Shown: positions 12,753 through 47,510 of the stretch, in pieces
Position numbering within the stretch: position 1 is the first letter of the stretch
Layout: each line of letters begins with the position of its first letter
The notes under the pieces: model-generated
Database searches by the model: none
Seen by the model: only the letters and a program-made list of their open reading frames with translations
Told to the model about the DNA's origin: nothing
Source: Datnioides undecimradiatus
Lineage: Eukaryota; Chordata; Actinopteri; Lobotiformes; Datnioididae
Assembly: GCA_008933995.1 (NCBI GenBank)
Contig: WARS01000063.1
Location: 312,001-376,000, forward strand
Length of the DNA stretch: 64,000 bases
Direction: 5' to 3'
Position numbers and translations under genes: made by a program

Positions 12753-12797
12753 GTGAATGTGAATTTCACAAAGGGATCAATAAAGTCTCATCTTTAG
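12753..12797 (+). mobile_element. Possible degraded LINE/SINE 3' tail
   Basis: The segment GTGAATTTCACAAAGGGAT followed by CAATAAAGTCTCATC resembles the tail GTGAATTTCCCC...GGGATCAATAAAGTATC that ends many teleost non-LTR retroelements. Only the tail is visible; no target duplication was identified. The family resemblance is from memory. Confidence 0.4.
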
Positions 12798-13506
12798 CCA
12801 TAACATCGCGCCATAATTTTGTTAATTATATTTTCTTTTACTAATATGAATCTCTGAGCTAACTAGTTGCACTCAAATACATGTGGTGTGGTGACAGCGT
12901 TATGAAATGAGTATAGAGGTAATTAAAGTAGATCAAGGTTGCGCTTCTCAACATTTGCACCACATGCAAGAAACAAAATATGCAATTGACATTAAAGTAT
13001 GTAATCTGTCATTTCTGCTTAATAAACTGACTTTATCGATTAATTGATTTTCAATCCTTCATCTATTTGTCTCCACACTACACAGGCCCATGCTCATGCA
13101 GCTTGTCACTGCAGGTTTGTGACTGCATGGTGTTTCATCCCAGCCTTTTGATTGATTGCAGTGATCGGATGTTTTACTATCACGCAGTCTGCGGGTGGTG
13201 GAAGCGGCCGCCGCCGCCGCTGCCGCTGTTGCTGCTGGGATGGGAAACAGGAAGTGAACGTCACTGACACAGGAATGGGACTGGAAAAAAGAAAACACCA
13301 CCATCATGATGAGGAGAATGTCAAATCCACTCGTGTAGGAAACAAAATCCTCGTTTCAGCTCAGCAGGAGGATGAATTTGTGTGTCCGAGCTGGATTTGA
13401 GGCATCAGGACGGTACGTTGCTAATTTCTCTTTACTGTTTATTAGAGGTTAATGACGGTTAGCCTACTGTGTGTCAGGGAATAGAGATGTATGTGTGTGT
13501 GTAGCG

Positions 13507-13508
<2 letters not shown>

Positions 13509-13555
<47 letters not shown>
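13509..13555. repeat. (GT)n microsatellite
   Basis: About 23 GT units, next to a possible CLCN3 first-exon region. Confidence 0.95.
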
Positions 13556-13556
<1 letters not shown>

Positions 13557-15369
13557 TTCACCATCACCATCCGAGGCCATCCATCCACCCGTCCGTCCAT
13601 CCTTCCTCCCGCCGCTGTCACATTTTGTGCGCCCACAGGTTGATTTCACATCCCTTTGCTAACAGAACAGGTGCTAGCTAGCTGCGCGGCTAGCTTCAAA
13701 GCTAGCTTGCATGTAACTGCGCTCGTGCAGCCCTGGGTTAATTCAGTGGAAATTCACATACTCACGCGCGCATTTGAATGTATTTAATGATTTATTTGAG
13801 GCTCTGGTGGACTCGGGCCTGTTGGAGCTTAACTGCAGCCAAATAAAGTAGTGATGTTTGTCTTTTTTTGTGCCTTTTGTTGTTTTTCCCGGACATTTTC
13901 ACCATGTAATGCAGATGTAACGGTCGTGCACGCGCGGCTAACTGCTGGCTCTGTGACGTGTGACCGCCGTGCCGCGGGTGACACGCAGTGAGAATCAGAT
14001 CGGCCTCGTGCTCCCAACATGCTGCCCTCTCACCCCGCACACACTCAGCCATGTGGGGGGTTTCCTCCTCAGACTGGCGCCTCTCCTCAGCCCACACTAT
14101 CATCAGATTAATAGGGTGTAACTCTAAGAGCAGTATTTACTGTGATCGTATTTAGTTTTCCCGTAGTTTTTAAGTTTTCCCAAGGCCGACACTAAATACC
14201 TCTTCATCATCATCCAGTCCACTGAAATCCAATACAGAGTAAATATGATTAGCTGATCAATCAGTGTCTTAATCAGCAGAGTTATATGGCCAAAAACGAG
14301 CTTATTTCCTCCATCTGCTGATAATAAGCCAAGTATCTTTAGATGCTGGACCTTTGCTTGGATTAGTTAAGCAACTCAAAGATGTCAACTAGGGCTAATA
14401 CATAATATAGTTTGATAATTAACTTGATTAGGACTTAATTATGAAATAAAATGTGTATTTGCGTAGGGGGTAGTCAAGGTGCTGCAGCTAATAACTGCTG
14501 GCGTCTGAGATGTAAAAGAAGAAGTGTGTGACGTGTTCCCAGAGTCAGGGCGATGTCCTCAAACACACAGCGATGTCTTAATAACAGGCCAAACTCTGGC
14601 GATAGTCGGTTTGCGACCATAAAAACCAGGAACTAGGAGCAAACGCCGCACTTTTCCAAGCTGCTTCTTCTCATTTTCCTTTGCTGAATGAGCTTTATGA
14701 TGAACGATTTACCAGAACACGAGTTCAAGTAGGACTCAGGTACACTGAAGTTAATGTGTCCCTGCTCTGTGCCACCGCTCAGCTGTACAGTTATGTGTTT
14801 ATGATGAGCCGACTGTGGTGTCGCATGGCGTCGGGGCTCTTTCCTCAGGACTTCTCCAGCAGACGGTTACAGACAGGTCAAGCCGCAGACACTGCACCGC
14901 TCCTTATTAGATTTGCAGTCGCTGCTGGTTTAATCAGCGCCCCTGATTGTGTTATGTCTGCCCGGATTATTCGCCTTCATTCTCTGAAGCACGTAGCCTT
15001 TCATTCGCAGTCAGACAGGCGCGACGTCTCATTTAACTGTTTACCTCCGTCCCCTCATTGTCCCCAGCGACCCAGGATGTGACATCACCTGCGGGGATGA
15101 ATGCTTTTGCTTTGTTTTGCTAAGTCGCCATCTCGACTTTCACGTCTCCAGAATGAGGTTTTCCCATTTATAGCCCACGATCCCAGCGTCCTGAGACACC
15201 TCCGTGAGCTGGAGTCCAGAGTGGATCTGTCGCCTCGTCTGCTAGATTTGAATTAGACCTTTTTTATAATTCTGGCGCGCATCCGCCGCTGTCTCCGAGT
15301 AAAATGATATCCTCAGGTGGGCGTAGGCTGGGTGAAATTGATAGCTGACAAAGTCTCATTGATAGCGTG

Positions 15370-15396
<27 letters not shown>
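15370..15396. repeat. (CA)n microsatellite
   Basis: About 13 CA units in the spacer upstream of CLCN3. Confidence 0.93.
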
Positions 15397-15401
<5 letters not shown>

Positions 15402-16354
15402 AGGATTTGTTGAATGGCTGCATTTCTTTTGCTCTCGCTGCAGGCCGGAGAGGACATGTATTATTCATCTTTCAGCTCTCGTTTTGTAAAAGCAGGAGCT
15501 TCCTCCGTCTTCAGCAGCGTGTTATTACACAAAGACACGGAGACAATGCAGCTGACGATCTGTCACAGCTGTAACCAGAATGCCGTCTGGATTTTTGATT
15601 TGATGATGATCCAAATCGGCCAGCTGTCAATCAAAATCAGAGCCCGGAGAGAGTGTCAGCCGAGGTTCATGTCTGCACAGGAAGACCAAACATAAAGACT
15701 CTTATAAGAGCGACTTTAATCTGATTATTGAACAAATGAGCTGACTCAGTTTCATTGTATTGCTGCTTCACATCTTGTACTCATGTCTTAACTTAATAGT
15801 TCAGAATCAGCACATTAATAAAGGGATGTCACTAAAAAACCTATTTTACAGTTACAAAGGCTGGTAATTAAAGCTGAAGATCTACGTTCTTTTGCTTGTT
15901 CTAAAGCAAATATTACATTTAAATGACGTGAAAAGATCATGTGACGTTAATCTGTTTATCACTCACTCAAGCTGTAATTACACCTTTAGTCTAACAGTGT
16001 AGCATGTTCATCATTGTCTCAAAGTTAGTCAGTGCTACAGTCAGTGCTGCTGTCGTCTGATTGGCTCCGTTAATCGTTGAGGAGTGAGCCCTCCTCGCCG
16101 TGCTACAGAGCGATCCAGACATCGGCCGCTCGCTGCGTGTCAACGTATTGGCCTCCGTCTGTGGAGGAGGTGTGAGCCTGTCGGTTGGAGGGAGGGCGAA
16201 ATGCTGAGTCACATCCCGGCAACAGTCGCCTGGGCAACACCTCCATGGTGACCAGGTGGAGGAAGATAAGGCCCCTTGCTGCTCAACTGGTCGTGTAACA
16301 TTGGCAAACGTTTTGTTCCCTCGCTGGTGATTATGCTGCTGTTATCGACCACCA

Positions 16355-16358
<4 letters not shown>

Positions 16359-16389
<31 letters not shown>
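16359..16389. repeat. (CA)n microsatellite
   Basis: About 15 CA units in the spacer upstream of CLCN3. Confidence 0.93.
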
Positions 16390-16391
<2 letters not shown>

Positions 16392-18437
16392 CCCTCTCCT
16401 TAGCCTATCCGCTCCCTCAAACAGTAAAATGAAATCTGAGTCTTTGGTCGTAGCTTCTCAATAATCAACACGCTCTCGTCTCCCCGGGATAATTACTGTT
16501 TTGATTACAGCTGCAAGAACGAGGGGAAACACGAACGAGTGTGCTGCAGACCGCCATAATTATAGCTATCACATGTCGCTGGGGGGGGTACGACCACACG
16601 CTTTATTAACGCAGCCCACCGTTAAGGGGCCCAGCAGCGCAGCTCATTTGCACACCTTTACATGCATTTTGTCCTGCTGCATGAATCAGCAGCCCCGCTG
16701 TGCCTGAGCGCGACCACAAAGCCACGTTTGAATCCTAACACGGCCGTTAAAGGAAGTTCGATGTGACGAAGCACAGAGCTTTAACCTCCGGGGCCCAATC
16801 GTGACGGCCCCGCAGCGCCACCAGAGGTCAGAGAGCAAAGACGAGCTCCCGCCGCCTCCGCGTCGACTCTGCTCACAGGACGAATTGAATTTCCTGGCCG
16901 TGCTGATTTGATAGAGCTCAAAGGGAAGTCCAGTCTCGTGGTGAATCAGTGCGGTTGGTTCTCTTTCCTCTTTGCCTCGCGTCGCACTCCGTGCCAGCGA
17001 GGATTAGCCGTCTCCAGTTCCACTGCTGGCGTTTGCAGAAGGCTTTTGTCGCGCTCTGATGTGGTTTTACCGTCGAACCACAGTGTCGGGATGTGTTTGT
17101 CAGAGCTGAGTGACTTTCACTGTGACACCCCACGTCTGAAGGGAACGGCTTTAAAACGCTGGCCGGGCTGTTGAACGGGCTGGAATCAGCTGACAGGAAG
17201 ACGATCAGTCAGCCAGTTGCAGCTCTGTCCAACATGTGTTTGTGGTGTTACAGAAGAATGCTGCAATTAGGCCGTTTGAACACCAAAACAATGTAGGTCT
17301 CAATACTACTAAAGTTGTTTTTTATGGTATTTGTTGATGCAAAACAATGAATTTTGGCTGAAACGTCTCTTTAACTGTATTTCCGCAGAAAACAGCTTCT
17401 CCTAAACGTCAGAACAAGCCAGCGAGCGTGACACTTCACCCTAAAGTCGGTCAGCAGGGCGACAGCATGTGGGGCTTTTGTGGGGAGTGAAAAGGTTCAA
17501 TCTGATGCAGACGTCACCAAACGTGCAGGTGCAGAGTGAACACAGATTGCACTGATTCCACTGTGAAACTAAAGCGCAGAGTTTTCTGCTGCAACACAAA
17601 TGTGTAAAAACCTGAAAGCCGATGAAGGTTTTTTGTGAAGTCCGCAGCACAGAAACCGGTCAGGCTGCAGCAGCACGGCGCAGTCAGAGTCCATCTCTCT
17701 CTGCTCAGCTCTCCTTTTCCTTATTGCTTTGTGCCTCATCGTGCCTCCAGGCCCACGTTCCTATAAATACCCTCAGGTTATCTGGAGCTCTGCGCCGTCA
17801 TTGGGCCGTCATTGCGCCCCGGCCTGGCGGGGATCATTGTAGGTCACGCTCACGGTTCGGCATCCGGGTGCAGTGCCCGCCGTCACCACAGGGGGGCGAG
17901 GTCTGAGCAGAGGTGAGGGGCTGCGTGGGGCTGCAGCTGCGCTCTCTGTGGTCCAGCAGTGTCGTTATTATTATTATTATCATTTTAATCCCCCGCTCTC
18001 TAAATGCACACCATGGCTGCGCAGCGGGGAAACAAACAAAAAAGGAACAAACAAACAAAAAATTAAAAGCAATTCAACCGTTACTTAAATTGTGACACTA
18101 CAAAGATATTAAAACATCAAATATACAGTGTTCTCAGTTTCTCTCATGACTGCCGGCGTGGATGAGTTCACTCTATCTCGTCACCGTCATCGCCGCCGCC
18201 ACCCGTCTGTCCGTCCCCGGCAGCCGACAGCCCGCGCTCATCCTAACCTCTGATGGATCACCTGTTTCTCCTCTCTCTGTCACACGTGTGTTTCTTCCTC
18301 TCCCGTCGCCGTGCGCTCCAGCGGCTCCAGGGTCCCTCAGCCCGTCTCTGATCTCTCTGAGTGATCTGCGCAGTGTAGATGCAGCTGACGCTCTCGCACC
18401 AGTCGCCTCATGCCCTGAGCGCTGTCCTCTGTTGGAC

Positions 18438-18442
<5 letters not shown>

Positions 18443-18474
<32 letters not shown>
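18443..18474. repeat. (GT)n microsatellite
   Basis: About 16 GT units, some 120 bp before the acceptor of the first CLCN3 coding exon. Confidence 0.94.
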
Positions 18475-18476
<2 letters not shown>

Positions 18477-18613
18477 ACCATGAGTCAGCGTGCATGTTGC
18501 TGACCCAGCTCTGCTCGTCTGTGTACCTGACGGACTCACCTCACCCTGTAGACTCTAATCTAACATCCTGGTGTACCCCCCCCCCATCGTCCAGGGCACC
18601 GGCGCGTTGCTAA

Positions 18614-38170
<19,557 letters not shown>

Positions 38171-38331
38171 CACTTGGACCCTGTTTTTGTTTGTTTGTTT
38201 GTTTGTTTTCCAACCTCCTCGCCGACTGAGTGCGGCCCTCAGAGACTGTCAGCGGGAGAAAGACTTGATTCAAGAAAAACTTTATTATCGTTCTGGCTGC
38301 TGAGGACACGAGGAGGCACGGGGGGTGGGAG

Positions 38332-38332
<1 letters not shown>

Positions 38333-38370
<38 letters not shown>
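38333..38370. repeat. (CA)n microsatellite in CLCN3 3' UTR
   Basis: About 19 CA units, 160 bp after the ClC-3B stop codon. Confidence 0.93.
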
Positions 38371-38371
<1 letters not shown>

Positions 38372-38841
38372 GGAATGCACTTTTTACACACACACACTTT
38401 TGCACCTGCACACACCTCAAACGTGCATGCTCTCTCCACACACACTCACACACGCTGTGTAAAGATCCACCCGTTGGTCACGCGCCTCCTGTCTGCGGCC
38501 AAAGGCGTGGTCGCCTGGGCGGGGGGGTCGAAGGTCAGAATGAACCGCCGCCGACGGACGCGATGAGGGACCTTTAGGAAAAATGACCCCTCCAGGCTTC
38601 TGTAGAGAAAACCCCACACCTGTCCGTCCTCCAGAGAAATACATTGTTTACCTGTGAATTAAGTGTGTGTGCAAGCGTGTGTGTGTCCCTACCGTCACTA
38701 CATTCCAGTCAGGTTACCATGGGAACTGAGAGGACGTGCACCTGCTGCTCGCATCCCTGCCCCCTCCCGAAAACCCGGCAGAGCAGCTCAGCTGATGATC
38801 GCATGGCATGCGGCCGCTCGCCTGGGTGCACGTTAGCCGAG

Positions 38842-38842
<1 letters not shown>

Positions 38843-38882
<40 letters not shown>

Positions 38883-38908
38883 AGTGAGAGAGAGAGAGAG
38901 AGAGAGGG
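38843..38908. repeat. Compound (GT)n-(GA)n repeat
   Basis: About 19 GT units followed by a GA-rich block, in the presumed CLCN3 3' UTR. Confidence 0.93.
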
Positions 38909-40197
38909 AGGGAGGTAGAGAGACACAAAGATGGGTACTGTATTTCAAGAACAAAAAAAAAGTTTCCTTTCAGAAGGAAAAAAAGTGGAAGTCAGACCTT
39001 TTTGTGTGTGTGTGTGTTTCATTTCTGAGCCAGCTCTGTGTGTGTGTGTGTGTCACGTCGGGTCATTCAGTGTGAAGGCAGGTCCAGTTTGTGAAGTTAA
39101 AGGCAAAAGTGTCGACGTCGGGTTTTCCTGCTCCGTCTCTGCTGCAGGAAAACGAGTCGCGCTTCCTGTTCCTGCTCGAGCCTCCAGCCTGGCGACGACC
39201 TTCACACCAGATTAGTTTTTGCGGCCTGGAGCGAAACAAAACTGGAAATCTGTTTTCTGTGGTCGGTTATCGCTGGAGACAGATGCTGCTGACGCTACGT
39301 GGCGACTTCCTGTTTTTGTTTTTCTAAAATTAGGTCAACAACTTTATTATCGTCGCTCATCAGAGGAAGAGCAGCCTGATACCGTTCAACACTCTAAGTT
39401 TCCACTTTCAGAAACAATTTGTCACAGTGTGATTAAATGTTATTTGGTGATGCTTGATTTAAGCTGCGCTACATGCCAGACGGGTGGAGACTGACTCGTC
39501 AGCCCATTTTGGGTCACTAGGATTTTACAAAAACAACTAAAATCAACACAAAGATCATTAAACCATCAAACAGTAAACTAAAAGAGATTAATGTGCAAAC
39601 ATGAGCCCAACATCAGAGCAAAGACCAAGTGAAGTTTGTTTTGTAACGACAGAAACCTGTAAATCATCTTTTTTTTTTTAGATGCAAATGTTTGTTTTTG
39701 CGTCCAAAACGACAGAAATGATTTATTATTAGAAGAAAAACGAGTTGAGCTCAGACCAGGATCCTGTTGGAGCGACGCTTCAGTTACAGACCTGTTCCTA
39801 ATGAAAGCGTCCAGGACTGAAGGAGTCGAGCTAAAAGTCGATCAAATGACCTAAATCTCATTAAAAGTTGTGATGATAATGGAAAGTTTGAACATTTAAT
39901 GTTCAGACAAAGTCAGACCTGAGCTGTTGTTTCCAAGGTCAGCCATTAACGTTCGTTCACAGAACATAAAATAACTTGGTCACATCCCGTCAGCCGTCTC
40001 GCGGCTCCGAGGAGCGGCCAAGGTCGAGTCTCGTTGCGTCTGCAAAGTGCCTGACGAAGGTTTTTAGGCTTTTACTGCAGAGACAGACGCAGCTTCAGCG
40101 CGTCCTGCTTCCTGTCGCAGGTTTGAACCATGAAGGGAAACGAAGTGACGGAGACACGGGGACGAACAGCAGCACCTTACCTGTGGAGTGACGGCAG

Positions 40198-40199
<2 letters not shown>

Positions 40200-40241
<42 letters not shown>
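40200..40241. repeat. (GT)n microsatellite
   Basis: About 21 GT units in the presumed CLCN3 3' UTR. Confidence 0.94.
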
Positions 40242-40243
<2 letters not shown>

Positions 40244-40441
40244 TGTGAGTGAGAGGAAGGTCGGGTTCATCCTGTGTACTTGTTTCCTTTGCAGTGACCG
40301 TCCCGCTGCGGCCCGCCGCTCGCCGCCAGCGGCTCGTCTTCGTTAACCAGTGGTGTTGCCTAACGTGTTTCATACTGATCTCGATGTTTTTCCCTTTATT
40401 TTCTTTTTTTTAATTTATGGGTAGTGTCGATAGAGTTGTGC

Positions 40442-40467
40442 ATTATTATTATTATTATTATTATTAT
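40442..40467. repeat. (ATT)n repeat
   Basis: About eight ATT units, about 65 bp before the candidate CLCN3 polyadenylation signal. Confidence 0.9.
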
Positions 40468-40532
40468 GAAAAAGAGTTATGTATGATTACATTGATCGTT
40501 TGATTGTACATTTAAAACAAAATATGTAAAAG

Positions 40533-40556
40533 ATTAAAGTTTTGTTTTAAATTAAA
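40533..40556 (+). terminator. Candidate CLCN3 polyadenylation signals
   Basis: Two ATTAAA hexamers (40533-40538 and 40551-40556) end an AT-rich stretch about 2.4 kb after the CLCN3 stop codons. Confidence 0.4.
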
Positions 40557-40917
40557 AGGAGAACAGATTGAAGCTGCACAGAGAGGCTCTGACCGTGGTT
40601 TCTGGGGTTCAGGACACAGGACACAGTGGATTCTAAAGTTTCCCATGATGATTCTTCACAAAATGAGATTATTGTTTATATTTATTACAGCTGAAGCTTG
40701 AGTGGAGGCAGTTTTAGGGAAAAACAAACTAACATGAAGTTAAAAAGTGTTGAATGACTCTGGAAACCAACAGGGTTCATCTTTAAAGGGTCCTTTCACC
40801 AGTTTTGCTGTTTTCAGTTTGCAGCAACAGAACATTTCATTCATGTGGTGGAACGGTTCCTGAGCAGGTGTCTCAGTGAATTAAACAAGCGAACACGTTT
40901 TCACACAGCACTTCCAT

Positions 40918-40923
40918 TTTATT
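40918..40923 (-). terminator. Candidate MFAP3L polyadenylation signal
   Basis: AATAAA on the minus strand, about 1.06 kb after the MFAP3L stop. Another minus-strand AATAAA at 40681-40686 is an alternative. Confidence 0.45.
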
Positions 40924-41983
40924 CCACTACAAAAAAAAGAGGCATCTCAAGAGCACCGAGAAAAGCAGAACAGCCATCCAGCTCCTTGCCGCCGCCGCCG
41001 CAGGCTGGACCGTTAGCCGAGCAGGAGGGCACAACGAAGAGAGTCCTTTAAGTCCCAGAGAAAGATGCTGAACATCTCCACTGTCTCCACGTTCACATGC
41101 AGCAGGAATGCAACTCTACTGTAAAGCCTCTGCAGACGCAGGAAGATGCTGTGGTGGGGGCGGGACTTAAATGAAAAACACACAGCGAAGGAAAAGAAGC
41201 GCCTCCTCTCTGCCGAGGACGGCGGGCTAAACTAGCTGAGAAACAAATCACTCCACAGGGGGAAGAAGAAGAAGAAGAATACTCCTAAAATACTTCAAAT
41301 GAAAGAAGACGAACTCCACCCGGAGCCGTGTGATCAGGAAACACGCTGCAGCCGGCTCGTACAATCATGTGACAGCGACCGAAGCGGCCGCGTCTCAGTC
41401 CGCCGTGCGTCTCCAGGTGAGCGGGACGTGGTACAATGACAGCGGATCAGCTGAGCAGCAGCTGGACGTGGACGAAGCTTTCATGGTTCCAGAGAAAACG
41501 GCATGAAGAGCAGCTTGAGGCAGATTTCTGGAGTTAGTCGTAAAAACCCGAGCACGGTAAGAAACTAAAAACCAGCCCCCCCACGGCGCCGTGCCCCTCC
41601 CACACACCCCACAGCCCCCCGCGTCGCTGCGCCCCTCCCACGGCCCCCACAGTCTTTAAATAATAATCTGAGCTATGAAAAGCTCAACGCAGGAAACCCT
41701 TTACAATTCACTGCTTGTTACATTGATAGTATTGATTATTGATTTCCCGCCCGTTTACATTCAAGCATGAAAGTCCAGAGTGAGAGAAAAACGCCCGAGT
41801 GTCTAAAAACGCCGGAGCGGTTTTCAGTAGATTGGCCCGAAAAGGTTCCAGAGACTGTTCAGAGAAGATAAATAAAAATATGATTGTTTCTTTTTGTGAA
41901 ATTAAAAATGTTTTGACCTTTTTGTTTCAGGTGGAAATGCATAGCAGGAAAACTCGTCGCTCCGCCAGGGTTCGTTTGTTTCG

Positions 41984-45333
<3,350 letters not shown>

Positions 45334-46636
45334 TTTCTCAGACTGTCGGTGCATCACCCGAGGGGGAACAGACTCTGTCATTCCTCCTGGGTCTCCATCC
45401 AGCACACTGGCTATCTCTTGATAGTAAAAGGCAATTTGGTTTTCAGCTCTGCAGCTTGAAACATCTCACTGGAAAAGAAAAGAAGAGTGATTTATTAACT
45501 CGAGGCTGCTGGAGCAACCTGATGAACTCAGAATCTGAGCCACTAATCAGCAAAATGCATCAGGAAATGGTGAAAATGAAACGCACGGGTCACAGTTTCC
45601 AGGGGTTTTCAGTTAAAAATAAAAACATATTCAAGTTACAGCGGCAGAAAACAGAAATAACAGCAGCAGCTCACCGTCGGCCTGTGCTGAGAGAAGCTGC
45701 AGGTTCATTATTAATCATTCATGTCTACACAGACACTACAACTATCATCTGCAGTCAGTCCTACACGCGTTTCACTGGTGCTGACTGAAAAAACAAGTCT
45801 GCTGTTTGAGACACAAGCTTTCGGTTCCTTTTTAAAGGGTTTTATTAGCATGAACTGAATCCTGTACTTTAACACGTGCGCTCAGCAGCTGGCGGGGCAT
45901 TTATTAAGTCCCCTCAGTCAAACATCAAACATTAAAAGGCGTTAGCAGCTGAAACGATGTGGAAATAACAGGAAACGTGTCTGTGAGCTACAACAGCGAA
46001 CAGCGACTTTATGATGAGACACGTGGCTTTATTATGTGTTTATAACGGCGGCCGTGGTCTTGATTAACGTGAAAACAAAGCCACACTGTAACATAACGGA
46101 GCCCCGCGTGGGCTCCGTCTATTTCCTGGTTCTTTGCCAAAAAAAAAACCCCACACAGTCAGCCGAAGCTAGCGGCTAGCATCGGTGGCTACATAGAGAC
46201 ACATAATCAACAGCGTTTCGGTGCATAGACGCGTGGTTACCTGTGTGTTTGTCGGTGATAGCTGCGCTATTTTAAAAGACGTTGCCGCTCGTGCTGTTGA
46301 AATGATCCACATCACTGAACACGGGCGTGGGGCCCGGCTATGTGCTGGACCGTGGGTTGTTGTTTTTTTTTTAAAATACATTTACATCACGCGACCTCAC
46401 CGGAGATGTTCCGTTTCACGCTGTTTACACGCCGCTGCGGGGGTATCTCCTTCACGTAAACAATCATCGGCGCCAACAAACAGCAGCCGGTGATAGTCTG
46501 AGCCGGCCGTTAACGTTATAAACCGACGGATTCGTGTCGAGAAATGCGGTTAACGTCCGCCGCGCGAGCTCAACGGTCCCGCGCCGTCGACGTCACCCTG
46601 CTCGACCGTTTGACCGAAAACCAGTGAAATCCGCAC

Positions 46637-46860
46637 ACTTACCGACGATAAACGGGCCGCTGGGTACTCACATCACGGTGTGAAGCCGTTAGTGTTTGGT
46701 GGGGGACACCGTGGGTCGACGCTTCGCCGTCATCTCCATCCTCCTCCCACCGCCGCTCCGCCGCTATGTGGCCGCTTGTGTGTGCATCAGGATGGGCTGG
46801 GTGGCTGCGGGGCGGCCGCACAGCTGACTGGCTCGGGTTGTGTTGACAGAGCAGGTGAGC
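46637..46860 (-). promoter_or_regulatory. Likely MFAP3L promoter and non-coding first exon
   Basis: CG-rich sequence from about 46.4 to 46.85 kb. On the minus strand it holds two strong donors, TCG/GTAAGT (donor at 46642) and GAT/GTGAGT (near 46672), either of which could splice to the acceptor at 45469. The transcription start is not determined. Confidence 0.5.
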
Positions 46861-46975
46861 TAATGACCTGAATTCATCACTTTAAAGAAAATATTAATAA
46901 CATTTTTCTTAAGTATTTATATTTTTTGCCATTGGGAGTTGTCTTTTTAATTATAATTGTTTATTCGCCCAAATT

Positions 46976-47510
46976 AAAGCTGCATCACTGGGCTTTTTGG
47001 CCACTTGGGGGCAGCACAACAAGACGTAAACACTGACACATCATCACCTTTAATTTTTGTCACAAACATTTGTCCAAAACAAACAAACAAAAGAAAAACA
47101 AATGTCCAAACCCTGTGCTCTTCTCATTATTCTCCAAGCAAATCAGCATCTATATATATAAAAGTTTAATTAATAATTAATCAAACAAACTTGATTTGAT
47201 CAAATTGGCAAACAGTTGCATGCTTACACAAATACTTGAGCACTGATTTGGAGTCATGTTTCTGGTGTAGGTTTTCCTGTTCCAGTTATTTCCTCACCCA
47301 GGTTAAGGCTGCATTACTTGATGTTTTGGCCACCATGTGAACCAAACAAAAGGGGTAACAAATAATGAAATTCACTGTCCGAACCATGCACCCAACAACT
47401 CAATACGTGAATGTTTAATGATTAACAATTTACAACAATGAATAGCTGCAACCAAGTTGATATGATGCAAAAGTCTGCAAACAGTTGAATATTTAACAAA
47501 GGTAACTGGA
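46976..47510. repeat. Diverged duplicate pair of about 200-260 bp
   Basis: Segments at about 46976-47235 and 47305-47510 share matching blocks in the same order: GCTGCATcAcT, TTTTGGCCAC, TGTCCaAACC, GTTTAATkAtTAA and GCAAACAGTTG. This looks like two old copies of one interspersed repeat. The first copy carries TTGGCCACTTGGGGGCAGC (46997-47015), a CTCF-like core. Confidence 0.5.

Larger units (their letters stand above)
11639..18594. other. NIT1 3' UTR and long spacer upstream of CLCN3
   Basis: The left end is NIT1 3' UTR. AT-rich spacer then runs to about 13.0 kb. A GC-richer block at about 13.2-13.7 kb with (GCC)n and a good donor (ACG/GTACGT near 13412) could be the non-coding first exon and promoter of CLCN3, whose first coding exon starts after an acceptor at 18594; this is inference only. 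The rest holds several dinucleotide repeats and no recognisable coding exon. Confidence 0.45.
38171..41983. other. CLCN3 3' UTR and MFAP3L 3' UTR, convergent
   Basis: Repeat-rich tail-to-tail region. The CLCN3 3' UTR carries several (CA)n/(GT)n and (GA)n blocks. No exon of HPF1, which lies between CLCN3 and MFAP3L in human, is seen. Confidence 0.55.

Noticed and set aside
13152-13400. An 82-codon plus-strand frame with HHHH and Arg-rich parts
   Set aside because: It runs over (GCC)n sequence in a likely CpG-rich first-exon region and resembles no known protein.
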